Below are positions 15,241 through 21,829 of a DNA stretch of 34,491 nucleotides, in pieces. Made by a program: the position numbers and the translations under genes. The notes beneath the pieces were generated by a model that saw only the letters and a program-made list of their open reading frames with translations, did not search any database and was not told the DNA's origin. Position 1 is the stretch's first letter. Every line of letters starts with the position of its first letter. This DNA comes from Ruminococcus sp. (lineage in GTDB: Bacteria; Bacillota; Clostridia; Oscillospirales; Ruminococcaceae), in assembly GCA_017534835.1 (NCBI GenBank), contig JAFXVT010000007.1:1-34491 (forward strand), written 5' to 3'.

Positions 15241-15269
15241 ATTGTAGCATTTTCCGGCAGAAAAATCAA
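15241..15269 (-). promoter_or_regulatory. Promoter for the LacI/AraC hybrid regulator
   Basis: On the minus strand TTGATT (15269-15264) and TACAAT (15246-15241) are separated by 17 bp, 32 bases upstream of the start codon. The candidate operator at 15283-15293 lies just upstream of the -35. Confidence 0.7.
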
Positions 15270-15282
15270 TGGAAAATGCGAA

Positions 15283-15293
15283 TTTTGTCCACT
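15283..15293. promoter_or_regulatory. Candidate operator, copy 2 (TTTTGTCCACT)
   Basis: This is the reverse complement of the 11-mer found upstream of the cellulase promoter. It lies between the divergent regulator and PfkB promoters, 14 bp upstream of the regulator -35. A related CAAAATGTGG sequence follows at 15301-15310. Confidence 0.4.
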
Positions 15294-15357
15294 GCGATAT
15301 CAAAATGTGGTAAGCTGCGGCAAAGCTATACACAACGGAAGTACCTCGCCGCGTCTC

Positions 15358-15386
15358 TTGCTATTTCTATAATTGTATGTTATAAT
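15358..15386 (+). promoter_or_regulatory. Promoter for the PfkB kinase
   Basis: TTGCTA (15358-15363), a 17-bp spacer and a perfect TATAAT (15381-15386) lie 32 bases before the kinase ATG. Confidence 0.78.
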
Positions 15387-15417
15387 AATGGCATAATCCA
15401 AGAAAGGAAGCAAGGCT

Positions 15418-16317
15418 ATGATATATACAGTTACATTCAATCCTGCGATAGACTACGTGGTACACACTGACGGGCTGAAAACAGGCGGCGTGAACCGCTC
15501 ATCCTACGAGGAGATATACATCGGCGGAAAGGGTATAAACGTCTCGGCTGTCCTTGCACAGCTCGGGGTGCAGTCGATAGTTCTCGGTTTCACAGCCGGC
15601 TTCACCGGCATCGCGATAGAGCGCGGAGTGTGCTCAATGGGCATCGAAGCGGACTTTGTACGCCTCAGGTCAGGCAATTCCCGTATCAACGTAAAGATCA
15701 AGACAGACGCTGAGACAGAGCTCAACGGACAGGGACCGGACATCGACGAGAATGCTGTGAACGAGCTGTTTGCAAAGCTTGACCGTCTCGGGGACGGCGA
15801 TACGCTGATACTTGCCGGAAGTATCCCGAACAGCCTGCCCGATGACATATACGAGCGTATACTCGGACGCCTTTCCGGAAAGCAGATACGCACGGTGGTC
15901 GATGCGACAGGCGGACTTCTTCTGAATGTGCTGAAATACCGTCCCTTCCTTGTAAAGCCTAACAATTTCGAGCTTGAGGAGATGTTCGGCGTTACTCTCA
16001 CAAGTGATGAAGAGATAGCAGAATATGCCGCAAAGCTTCAGAAAATGGGCGCGAAGAACGTGCTTGTCTCGATGGCTGAGAACGGAGCGCTCCTCCTCGA
16101 TGAGAACGGCAGTATCCACAGACGCGGAGTCTGCACCGGAACGGTAAAAAACACCGTCGGAGCCGGAGATTCAATGCTTGCCGGATTCGTGGCAGGTATC
16201 GACAGCGGCTATGAATATGCGCTCAGGCTCGGTACAGCCTGCGGCGGAGCGACCGCATTTTCCGACTGGCTCGGAAAAAAGGAGCTCATCGACGAGCTGC
16301 TCGCTCAGCTCGACTAA
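15418..16317 (+). CDS. PfkB family hexose-phosphate kinase (1-phosphofructokinase type)
   Basis: The 299-residue protein has the ribokinase/PfkB fold. It opens with MIYTVTFNPAIDYVV, typical of 1-phosphofructokinase and tagatose-6-phosphate kinase; PfkB signature 1 is around 35-50 (IYIGGKGINVSAVLAQLG), and signature 2 contains NTVGAGDSMLAGF with the catalytic base Asp251. KPNNFELEEMFG and AGSIPNSLPDDIYE are further subfamily features. It should phosphorylate fructose-1-phosphate or tagatose-6-phosphate with ATP. No phosphotransferase genes are adjacent, which leaves the substrate open; the divergent neighbour is a sugar-type regulator. AAAGGAAG precedes the ATG and the gene ends at a strong terminator. 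Confidence 0.9.
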   Translation: MIYTVTFNPAIDYVVHTDGLKTGGVNRSSYEEIYIGGKGINVSAVLAQLGVQSIVLGFTAGFTGIAIERGVCSMGIEADFVRLRSGNSRINVKIKTDAETELNGQGPDIDENAVNELFAKLDRLGDGDTLILAGSIPNSLPDDIYERILGRLSGKQIRTVVDATGGLLLNVLKYRPFLVKPNNFELEEMFGVTLTSDEEIAEYAAKLQKMGAKNVLVSMAENGALLLDENGSIHRRGVCTGTVKNTVGAGDSMLAGFVAGIDSGYEYALRLGTACGGATAFSDWLGKKELIDELLAQLD

Positions 16318-16321
16318 AAAT

Positions 16322-16368
16322 ACAAGGGCTTGACCTCTGCGTTCAACACAGGTCAAGCCCTTATTTTT
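16322..16368. terminator. Terminator after the PfkB gene
   Basis: AAGGGCTTGACCT (16324-16336) pairs perfectly with AGGTCAAGCCCTT (16350-16362) and is followed by ATTTTT. The preceding AAAAA allows use by the convergent transporter gene, whose stop codon overlaps the U-tract region. Confidence 0.9.
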
Positions 16369-17698
16369 ATTCCTTGTCCTCGGATTCGGGGACTGTATCT
16401 GTATGGAGCTTTTTTACGCGGCACAGCTCGACGCGGTGGTGATGTATCTCGAGCACATCTATCCGCAGACCGTCGCATTCGAGGTAGGTCTTTGAGCCGT
16501 CCTTCGGTATCTCGCCGAGACCTGCGATAACATAGCCGCCGAAGGTATCGAACTTATCCGCCGGAAGCTCTATCCCGAGCTCCTCGCAGATGTCGCTGAT
16601 AGGCGTGATACCGGGTATCAGCCACTGGTCGTCTGCTATCTGTTCGAGCTCTGCTTCGGTCTCGCCGGTCTCATCGTCGTCGAAGTCGCCGACGAGCTGC
16701 TCGACGAGGTCGGTAACGGTAACGATACCGGTCATTCCGCCGTATTCGTCAACAACGACGGCAAAGTGGTCGGCGCCTTTTTTCTTCATCTGGGCGAACA
16801 GAGCGTCCGCCTTCATAGTTTCGTGGACGAAATACGGCTCGCGGACGGCGTTAGCCATTATATTCCCGCGGCTTTTATCATCGAGCCGGAAATAGTCCTT
16901 CGCGTTGAGGATACCGATAACGTTATCAACATTTTCGCCGCATATCGGGAAAACCGAGTGGCGTGTGCGGTGAATGGTCTCCTCCCACGTCTCGACGGGG
17001 TCGCGGCTCCAGAGCACGGAAACGTCGGTGCGGTGGGTGCAGACCTGCTCGGCAGTCGTATCGTCGAACGCGAAAACGTTCTTGATTATGCGGTTCTCGT
17101 CCTCGTCGATAGTGCCTTTTTCGGCACCGGCGTCGGACATCATCATTATCTCCTCCTCGGTCACGGCGTCCTCCTCCTTGTGGGGGTCGATGCCGATGAT
17201 ACGCAGGACGGTGTTCGCGGAGATATTGAGCACCCACACGAGCGGCGCAAGGACTGCCATCAGAAGTCCGACTGTGCCAGCCATACCGAGTGCAAGCTTT
17301 TCGGCGTGCTTGGCAGCGACCTTTTTCGGTACGAGCTCGCCGAACACGAGTATTATGTAAGCGATGAGCAGGGTGAGTATCACGACAGCGGCGATGTGAA
17401 CGGCTTTTTCTGGGACACCGATACCCGTCTTCATTATCAGCTCAGTGAGCGGAGCAGCGAAGAAGTCGGCTGCAAAAGCCGCCGCAAGGAAGCCGGTGAG
17501 CGTGATAGCCACCTGCAATGTTGTCAGGAAGCGCGTTGGCTTTCCTGTAAGTTTTTTGAGCTTTACGGCTTTTTTGTCGCCGCCGGCTGCGAGCTTGTCC
17601 AGCCGTGAATCGTTTATGGTTATAACTGCGGCTTCAGCGCAGGCGAAGGCCGCGTTGAGCACTATCAGTGTAACCTGAATAATAATCTGCCAGACCAT
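16367..17698 (-). CDS. CNNM/CorC-type membrane transporter with CBS domains (hemolysin family)
   Basis: The start is ATG 17698, with AAAGGAG upstream; the frame stays open beyond it but that part overlaps a leader region. The 443-residue protein has an N-terminal DUF21/CNNM membrane domain with four helices (about 1-180, including the ITINDSRLDKLA and AYIILVFGELVPKKVA motifs), a CBS pair (about 200-330, with YGGMTGIVTVTDLVEQLVGD) and a C-terminal CorC_HlyC domain (about 345-425). Although often called hemolysins, related bacterial proteins such as MpfA/CorC act in magnesium homeostasis, mainly efflux, so magnesium transport is the best inference. Its roughly 165-nt 5' leader holds a small ORF and a terminator-like hairpin, described separately. 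It is transcribed alone. Confidence 0.92.
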   Translation of the reverse strand: MVWQIIIQVTLIVLNAAFACAEAAVITINDSRLDKLAAGGDKKAVKLKKLTGKPTRFLTTLQVAITLTGFLAAAFAADFFAAPLTELIMKTGIGVPEKAVHIAAVVILTLLIAYIILVFGELVPKKVAAKHAEKLALGMAGTVGLLMAVLAPLVWVLNISANTVLRIIGIDPHKEEDAVTEEEIMMMSDAGAEKGTIDEDENRIIKNVFAFDDTTAEQVCTHRTDVSVLWSRDPVETWEETIHRTRHSVFPICGENVDNVIGILNAKDYFRLDDKSRGNIMANAVREPYFVHETMKADALFAQMKKKGADHFAVVVDEYGGMTGIVTVTDLVEQLVGDFDDDETGETEAELEQIADDQWLIPGITPISDICEELGIELPADKFDTFGGYVIAGLGEIPKDGSKTYLECDGLRIDVLEIHHHRVELCRVKKLHTDTVPESEDKE

Positions 17699-17710
17699 TA
17701 TCTGTCTCCT

Positions 17711-17788
17711 TTGGTAAAAAGATATAAGTATGCACGAAAAGGCATAGCCTAACACCGGAAGCAGCGCAGACCATGCCTTGATATATCA
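17711..17788 (-). promoter_or_regulatory. Attenuator-like hairpin upstream of the CNNM gene
   Basis: On the minus strand AAGGCATGGTCTG (17781-17769) pairs with TTAGGCTATGCCTT (17752-17739), 7 perfect base pairs at the base and further G-U and G-C pairs above, followed by TTCG and then a U-rich tail. The 5' arm lies inside codons 20-24 of the leader ORF and the 3' arm begins at its stop codon, so a translating ribosome would disrupt it. Confidence 0.55.
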
Positions 17789-17838
17789 TTTATAGCAAAG
17801 GAATAGCGGTAATTACACCCGTCAGGGGTACTGTCCAT
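17749..17838 (-). CDS. Leader peptide of the CNNM gene, 29 aa
   Basis: ATG 17838 has a strong ribosome binding site (GGAGGTGA, nine bases upstream) and opens a 29-codon ORF ending at TAG 17751-17749, in a leader whose promoter is about 35 bases upstream. The peptide begins MDSTPDGCNYRYSFAINDIS and ends RHGLRCFRC. The acidic, proline-containing start (D2, P5, D6) resembles in character the destabilising leader peptides of magnesium-transporter genes, such as MgtL, though not in sequence. Its 3' half overlaps the attenuator-like hairpin. A regulatory role in controlling the transporter is inferred; a fortuitous short ORF is the alternative but is less likely given the ribosome binding site and position. 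Confidence 0.6.
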   Translation of the reverse strand: MDSTPDGCNYRYSFAINDISRHGLRCFRC

Positions 17839-17870
17839 TAAAATTCTCACCTCCGGAGCTGATTTTTTAT

Positions 17871-17899
17871 ATTATATCATATTAGTTAAGAAATAGCAA
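17871..17899 (-). promoter_or_regulatory. Promoter of the CNNM leader and gene
   Basis: On the minus strand TTGCTA (17899-17894) and TATAAT (17876-17871) are 17 bp apart. The transcript should begin near 17864, giving a leader of about 165 nt before the transporter ATG. Confidence 0.85.
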
Positions 17900-17925
17900 G
17901 AGGACGCGGCAAAAAACTACCGCAC

Positions 17926-17968
17926 CGAAAAGCTTTGCCGCAAAACAGGAGGCACGGACACCGTGCAG
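17926..17968 (-). terminator. Inverted repeats after the PHP phosphatase
   Basis: Two hairpins follow the phosphatase stop on the minus strand: GCACGG/CCGTGC around a 3-nt loop (17952-17966), and GCGGCAAA/TTTGCCGC (17926-17951) containing a T6 run in its 3' part. Together they probably end the phosphatase transcript, although the U tract is oddly placed. Confidence 0.5.
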
Positions 17969-17972
17969 CCGC

Positions 17973-18737
17973 TTATTCGAGCCCGTCCAGTGTTTCTATG
18001 ACCGGGAGCCCGAATTTTTCAGCGAGCTTTTCGCAGACAGCTATCTGCTCAGTGCTGCTGAGGACGGCCGGGTCGTGTGCATCGCAGCCGATGATGACGG
18101 AATTGCCGACCTCACGCGCGATACTCAGAAAACGCTCGGAGGTGTAATTCCGGTACTGGCTTACACCGAGCAGATTTATCTCAACGGGGAGCTCCTTGCT
18201 TTTGAGGTAATTGCAAAGCCGCGTGAATTCCCTGTTGTATATCTCCCCGCTGCCTATGAAGTTGAAGAGGTCGGGGTGGGCGAGGTAAATATATCTGCCT
18301 GTCTCCATGCCTTCGATGACCGAATCCACGTACTTCACAAGCTCTGCCTCGTCATCGGACGGCGAGCCGGTGTAGGGGTAATAAGGCTCAGGACCGACAG
18401 AGTGCTGACCGAGTATCATATAATCCACCGGATAGTCCGCAAGGAGCCTGTCCTGCGCCTCAAGCAGCTCCGGGTGATACTCTGCTTCAAAACCGATGTA
18501 TATTATTATATCGTCTGCGTATTCCTGCCGCAGGTCGGTGAGCGAGCGGAAATATCCTTCAAGCTGCTTCGGTTCCATTCTTGAAGCCGACGTGTAACGA
18601 TAAGGATATACCCACGGACAGTGGTCTGAGAAGCCGAGCACGCGGAATCCGCCTTTTATGGCGCTTTCTATGTATTCCCTGTCCTCACCTGAGGCGTGGT
18701 TGCAGCGATAGGTATGTGTGTGATAATTAGCGATCAT
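17973..18737 (-). CDS. PHP-domain phosphatase (histidinol-phosphatase type)
   Basis: The start ATG 18737 has GGAGGG upstream; a much longer open frame exists but runs through the divergent promoter region and is rejected. The 254-residue protein begins MIANYHTHTYRCNHA, the first metal-binding HxH of PHP phosphoesterases, followed by VLGFSDHCPW, IIYIGFEAEYHPE, VDYMILGQHSV, YLAHPDLFNF and VIIGCDAHDP, all metal-ligand motifs of the histidinol-phosphatase (HisK/HisJ-type) group. Of the usual length, it should be a cytosolic metal-dependent phosphoesterase. No other his genes are nearby, so a different phosphate ester substrate is possible. Confidence 0.93.
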   Translation of the reverse strand: MIANYHTHTYRCNHASGEDREYIESAIKGGFRVLGFSDHCPWVYPYRYTSASRMEPKQLEGYFRSLTDLRQEYADDIIIYIGFEAEYHPELLEAQDRLLADYPVDYMILGQHSVGPEPYYPYTGSPSDDEAELVKYVDSVIEGMETGRYIYLAHPDLFNFIGSGEIYNREFTRLCNYLKSKELPVEINLLGVSQYRNYTSERFLSIAREVGNSVIIGCDAHDPAVLSSTEQIAVCEKLAEKFGLPVIETLDGLE

Positions 18738-18758
18738 AATATCCCTCCGTTCCATTCT

Positions 18759-18787
18759 ATCATACCACAAACAGAGCAGAATAGCAA
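18759..18787 (-). promoter_or_regulatory. Promoter for the PHP phosphatase
   Basis: On the minus strand TTGCTA (18787-18782) and TATGAT (18764-18759) are separated by 17 bp, about 22 bases before the start codon. Confidence 0.75.
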
Positions 18788-18802
18788 GGCTTGCACGTTG
18801 TA

Positions 18803-18814
18803 TTACATATGTAA
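18803..18814. promoter_or_regulatory. 12-bp palindrome between divergent promoters
   Basis: TTACATATGTAA is a perfect palindrome placed upstream of both the phosphatase promoter and the membrane-protein promoter. It could be an operator for either gene, but a short AT-rich palindrome also arises by chance. Confidence 0.3.
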
Positions 18815-18860
18815 CATCAGAAGTGACATTTTCAATCTTTATACTTTCCCGATGCTGGGA

Positions 18861-18866
18861 TATAAT
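18861..18866 (+). promoter_or_regulatory. -10 box for the small membrane protein
   Basis: A perfect TATAAT lies 23 bases before the ATG. The matching -35 at 17 bp is poor (TTTATA), so the promoter may need an activator or be weak. Confidence 0.5.
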
Positions 18867-18888
18867 ACGTATAGAGGGGGGAGATAAG

Positions 18889-19326
18889 ATGAAAATGTCG
18901 TTGAACAAGGCGCTGCGCACAACAGGTACAGCCGTGGGAGCCCTGATGTTCACTGCACTGATACCGGCAGCGGCAACGCTGATAATATCGCTTATCACAC
19001 GCGAACGCGGCAGCGATACCGTTCCGTTCATCACGCTTGTGTTTGACATTGTATTCGCGTCCGCCGCAGCTGCGCTTCAGGCAGCAGACCTCGCGATGAT
19101 GGCTCTTTTTCTGACTGTCGGACGCATAAGGGGACTGATATTCAGGTCTGCCTTACTTTTCGGCGGAATGCTGACAAATATGCTTTTTTCCGGACTCTGT
19201 ATGCTGATATATGACCGTGCCGACGGACTTCCCGTGCTCTACTGTCTTTCAACCGGGCTGATGTTCCTCATCTCAGCGCTAACGCTCAGCGTGAGTGAGG
19301 ACGAGAGGGTAAAAAAAGAGCCGTAA
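18889..19326 (+). CDS. Small four-helix membrane protein, unknown
   Basis: The start ATG 18889 has GGGGGGAGA upstream and gives 145 residues; the frame is open earlier but without a ribosome binding site. Four hydrophobic segments are evident: ALMFTALIPAAATLIISLI, PFITLVFDIVFASAAAAL, LIFRSALLFGGMLTNMLFSGLCMLI and LPVLYCLSTGLMFLISALTL, with short charged loops and a charged tail (SEDERVKKEP). I do not recognise the family. The last codons and stop (GAGCCGTAA) form the left arm of the downstream inverted-repeat element, so the 3' end may have been reshaped by insertion of that element. It is transcribed alone. Confidence 0.75.
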   Translation: MKMSLNKALRTTGTAVGALMFTALIPAAATLIISLITRERGSDTVPFITLVFDIVFASAAAALQAADLAMMALFLTVGRIRGLIFRSALLFGGMLTNMLFSGLCMLIYDRADGLPVLYCLSTGLMFLISALTLSVSEDERVKKEP

Positions 19327-19449
19327 TGAGGGGGACACTTCAGCGCGCTTCCCTTAGCGGAAATCGTGGGCTGCCGAGCCGTAAACTTACGGCACATATC
19401 CGGTAACCTGCGAAACCGCCGAAGGGGGCACCCCTTTTACGGCTCTTTT
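19314..19449. repeat. 136-nt inverted-repeat element with alternative pairings
   Basis: The element is bounded by a perfect 13-bp inverted repeat, AAAAGAGCCGTAA (19314-19326) and TTACGGCTCTTTT (19437-19449). Inside are GGGG/CCCC and CTTC/GAAG helices and a hairpin GCCGTA-AACT-TACGGC (19378-19393). The 9-mer GAGCCGTAA is present twice (19318 and 19376) and TTACGGC twice (19387 and 19437), so mutually exclusive pairings are possible. A T-run on each side lets it act as a bidirectional terminator between the membrane-protein gene and the convergent lysozyme gene. It may be a MITE-like or dispersed palindromic element, or a structured RNA. Confidence 0.7.
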
Positions 19450-20457
19450 CTATTCGGTAACGGCAGCAGCTCCGGTCGGCTCGGCAGCATCGGGAGTTCC
19501 TTTTTTGCTGTAGTCGCGGAAGCTGATATTCATATCGACTCTGCCCTCGATGCCTGGTACAGTGCCGGAGCTTGAATACTGCCAGATGTCGTACTTGTAG
19601 TAATATGTAGGCTTGTCGCCGTATTCAGCGAGCCAGAAGTCGTAATCCTTCAGACGCGGCAGGTCGAGCTTGTGCATAGCCGTTGTCTTGTTCTGATATA
19701 TCATCGGAGTATATCCGGCGGATTTCACTCTCTCACAGAAGGCGATGCAGCAGTCCGCGAGGGTCTCAACGCTGACATCGTCTGTTCGTGCGCTGTCATC
19801 GAAGATGAGCTCCCAGTCGTAAACGACGGGATAGGTTATATCACAGCCGGAGATTGCATCAAGAACAGCGTCTGCCTCCTCGACAGCCTCCTCCTGTGTG
19901 GTAGCCTGCGAGAAGAAGTAGACTCCCGTTGCGATACCGGCGGCATTAGCCTGTCTGAGATTGTCGGTGAAGTTCTCGTCGATAGTGACAACGCCGCCGC
20001 CGTAGGTGCGGTAGCCGGCGCGGATGATAGCGAAGTCGATGCCTGCGCCCTTCACCTTTCCCCAGTCTATCTCGCCCTGATGCTCGGATATGTCGATGCC
20101 GGAATAGGAGGTGACAGCACCGTTTTCGGTGTAGAAAGCGTAGCCGTTGCGGCTCGTGATATTGTCGGTGTTGACGGTGCTTACCGGCACATCGCTGTAA
20201 ACGGGCACAAAGACCTCGCCGAGCGTCGAATCGTGCATAAGTATCTTTTTGCCGTCGAGCTGATAGAAGGTCTCCTCCTTCTCGATGACAGCACGGGTGC
20301 GCACCTCGGGGTCGTCCTCGCTGACGGGGACAGCTTCATTCCTGCCCCTGATGAAGAAGACGAATACGAAAACGATAGCCATCAACAGTATGATAAGCGC
20401 TTCGAGGAGCGCTGCGATCCTGAAAAAAAGGTTCCTTTTGTTGTTTGCCGAAGCCAT
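19450..20457 (-). CDS. Membrane-anchored GH25 lysozyme-like muramidase
   Basis: The start ATG 20457 follows GGAGGA; an ATG four codons earlier precedes that site and is rejected. The 335-residue protein has a short basic N-terminus and one transmembrane helix (about 15-35, LLEALIILLMAIVFVFVFFI), with no clear cleavage site, so it is probably a signal anchor. A linker of about 90 residues precedes the GH25 domain (about 115-320), marked by YSGIDISEHQGEIDWGKVKGAGIDFAIIRAGYRTYGGG, YFFSQATTQEEAVEEADAVLDAI, the catalytic TYPVVYDWEL and DIWQYSSSGTVPGIEGRVDMN. GH25 enzymes cleave the MurNAc-GlcNAc bond of peptidoglycan, suggesting a role in cell-wall remodelling. The C-terminus is a short Ala/Thr-rich tail ending just before the inverted-repeat terminator. 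Confidence 0.93.
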   Translation of the reverse strand: MASANNKRNLFFRIAALLEALIILLMAIVFVFVFFIRGRNEAVPVSEDDPEVRTRAVIEKEETFYQLDGKKILMHDSTLGEVFVPVYSDVPVSTVNTDNITSRNGYAFYTENGAVTSYSGIDISEHQGEIDWGKVKGAGIDFAIIRAGYRTYGGGVVTIDENFTDNLRQANAAGIATGVYFFSQATTQEEAVEEADAVLDAISGCDITYPVVYDWELIFDDSARTDDVSVETLADCCIAFCERVKSAGYTPMIYQNKTTAMHKLDLPRLKDYDFWLAEYGDKPTYYYKYDIWQYSSSGTVPGIEGRVDMNISFRDYSKKGTPDAAEPTGAAAVTE

Positions 20458-20483
20458 TTTGTCCTCCAACTGCTTTTTTATTT

Positions 20484-20512
20484 ATGATAACATAAAAACC
20501 GGCTGTTGTAAA
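20484..20512 (-). promoter_or_regulatory. Promoter for the GH25 gene
   Basis: On the minus strand TTTACA (20512-20507) and TATCAT (20489-20484) are separated by 17 bp, 26 bases upstream of the start codon. It lies between folC and this gene, so the muramidase need not depend on the folate operon. Confidence 0.72.
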
Positions 20513-20548
20513 CAGAATGTCCGATAATTTGCATTAATTTTGCAATTT

Positions 20549-21829
20549 TCATCCCTCTGCGGAATCAAGAGCGGCGCAGAACTCCCTGTACATATACAGC
20601 GAGCCGAGCGCGATGAGCGGTATTTTTTCCGCCTTCGCAAAGCTGTAGGCAGCCTTTACGCCCTCGCTGAGGTCTGCGAAGCTCTGAGCCGGTATATCCT
20701 CGTTCGTGAACACGACAGCGAGCTTATCACTGTCGAGAGCACGCGGATTATCGGGCTTTACAGTGAACACGCGGCTCACCTGATGACCGAGTATCCTCGG
20801 GTACAGACTGTAATCCTTGTCCGCCATGACCCCGATGAGAAGAGCTATTTTCCCGTCGCCGAAGCAGTGGCGGATACTTGCTGCCGCCTGACGTATACCG
20901 TCGGGATTGTGAGCGCCGTCGAAAATGACTACAGGCTCGGAGCGGAGCAGCTCGAATCTGCCGTGCCAGTGCGTTTCGGCGAGCCCCTTGCGCACAGCTT
21001 CGTCGGATATTTCGAGTCCTTCGCGGCGGAGGAGCTCAACTGCCGTGAGGACGTTTGCGATGTTGTATATCTGATACGTGCCGATGAGCGGTACACGCGC
21101 CTTGCCGAAGCCGTCGAATTCGAGCTCGGTGCCGCTGATACCGGTAGATGTGCCGAGAGTACGCATCTGGTCGGTCACGCTCAGGGGCGCATTCTTCTCG
21201 TATGCGGCAGCTGAGATGACCTCAAACGCGTCGAGGTCGGTGCCGCCGTAGAGAACAGGTCTGCCCTCCTTGATGATACCGGCTTTGTGGCGCGCTATCT
21301 CGCGGACAGTGCTGCCGAGAAAGGCGGTGTGGTCGAGCGCGACATTCGTTATAACGGACAGCAGCGGCGATTCAACGACGTTCGTGGAATCGGAATCCCC
21401 GCCCATTCCGCATTCGATTATGGCGACATTGCAGTCCACGCGGCGGAAGAGCTCGTAAGCCGCAGCTGTGAGCACCTCGAATTCCGTGGGCTTATCCTCC
21501 ATAGATTCGCACGCAGGGATAATATCGTTCATCACCCACGTGAAGACATTCTGCGATACTTCGCGGCAGTTTATGCGGAAGCTGTCAGTTACGCCTGTGA
21601 GGGCGGGGGAGGAGAAGCTTCCGACAAGATAGCCGGCAGAGCGCAGGATATGGCTGAGCATAGCCGAAAACGAGCCCTTGCCGTTCGTGCCTGCAACGTG
21701 GATTATCTTTGTTTCGTTCTGAGGGTCGCCGAGAATATGGCAGAGCTCGGTGATGCGTTCAAGACCGAGCTTGCTGCCTCTTTTTGCAGCTATTCCGAGG
21801 TATTCAAGAACTTCTGCGCTGTTTGCCAT
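20549..21829 (-). CDS. folC: Folylpolyglutamate synthase / dihydrofolate synthase
   Basis: The 426-residue protein shows the Mur-ligase-like FolC organisation. The P-loop is IHVAGTNGKGSFSAML (GTNGKGS at 47-53), followed by GSFSSPALTGVTDSFRIN, the metal-binding VAIIECGMGG, SVITNVALDHTAFLGSTVREIARHKAGIIKEG, and in the C-terminal domain HWHGRFELLR and VVIFDGAHNPDGIRQ. It adds glutamate to folates (and possibly to dihydropteroate), retaining them in the cell. Its start overlaps the end of the upstream folate-transporter gene by 26 bases, so the two are translationally coupled and share the tetrahydrofolate riboswitch. The pairing with an uptake protein suggests salvage. It may well be a folylpolyglutamate synthase only. 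Confidence 0.95.
   Translation of the reverse strand: MANSAEVLEYLGIAAKRGSKLGLERITELCHILGDPQNETKIIHVAGTNGKGSFSAMLSHILRSAGYLVGSFSSPALTGVTDSFRINCREVSQNVFTWVMNDIIPACESMEDKPTEFEVLTAAAYELFRRVDCNVAIIECGMGGDSDSTNVVESPLLSVITNVALDHTAFLGSTVREIARHKAGIIKEGRPVLYGGTDLDAFEVISAAAYEKNAPLSVTDQMRTLGTSTGISGTELEFDGFGKARVPLIGTYQIYNIANVLTAVELLRREGLEISDEAVRKGLAETHWHGRFELLRSEPVVIFDGAHNPDGIRQAAASIRHCFGDGKIALLIGVMADKDYSLYPRILGHQVSRVFTVKPDNPRALDSDKLAVVFTNEDIPAQSFADLSEGVKAAYSFAKAEKIPLIALGSLYMYREFCAALDSAEG

Noticed and set aside
16766-17608. 280-residue plus-strand ORF opposite the CNNM gene
   Set aside because: Shadow of the transporter coding sequence; no start signals and no domain.
16367-17698. Hemolysin as the functional name of the CNNM protein
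   Set aside because: The name is historical; the DUF21-CBS-CorC layout fits ion transport, and there is no toxin feature.
17749-17899. M-box or yybP-ykoY type metal riboswitch for the CNNM leader
   Set aside because: The conserved blocks of the magnesium M-box and manganese yybP-ykoY leaders are not present; the leader is better explained by a short ORF with a hairpin.
18738-19049. N-terminal extension of the PHP phosphatase to 358 residues
   Set aside because: The extra frame runs antisense to the small membrane protein and through the divergent promoters; the ribosome binding site and the HTH metal motif place the start at 18737.
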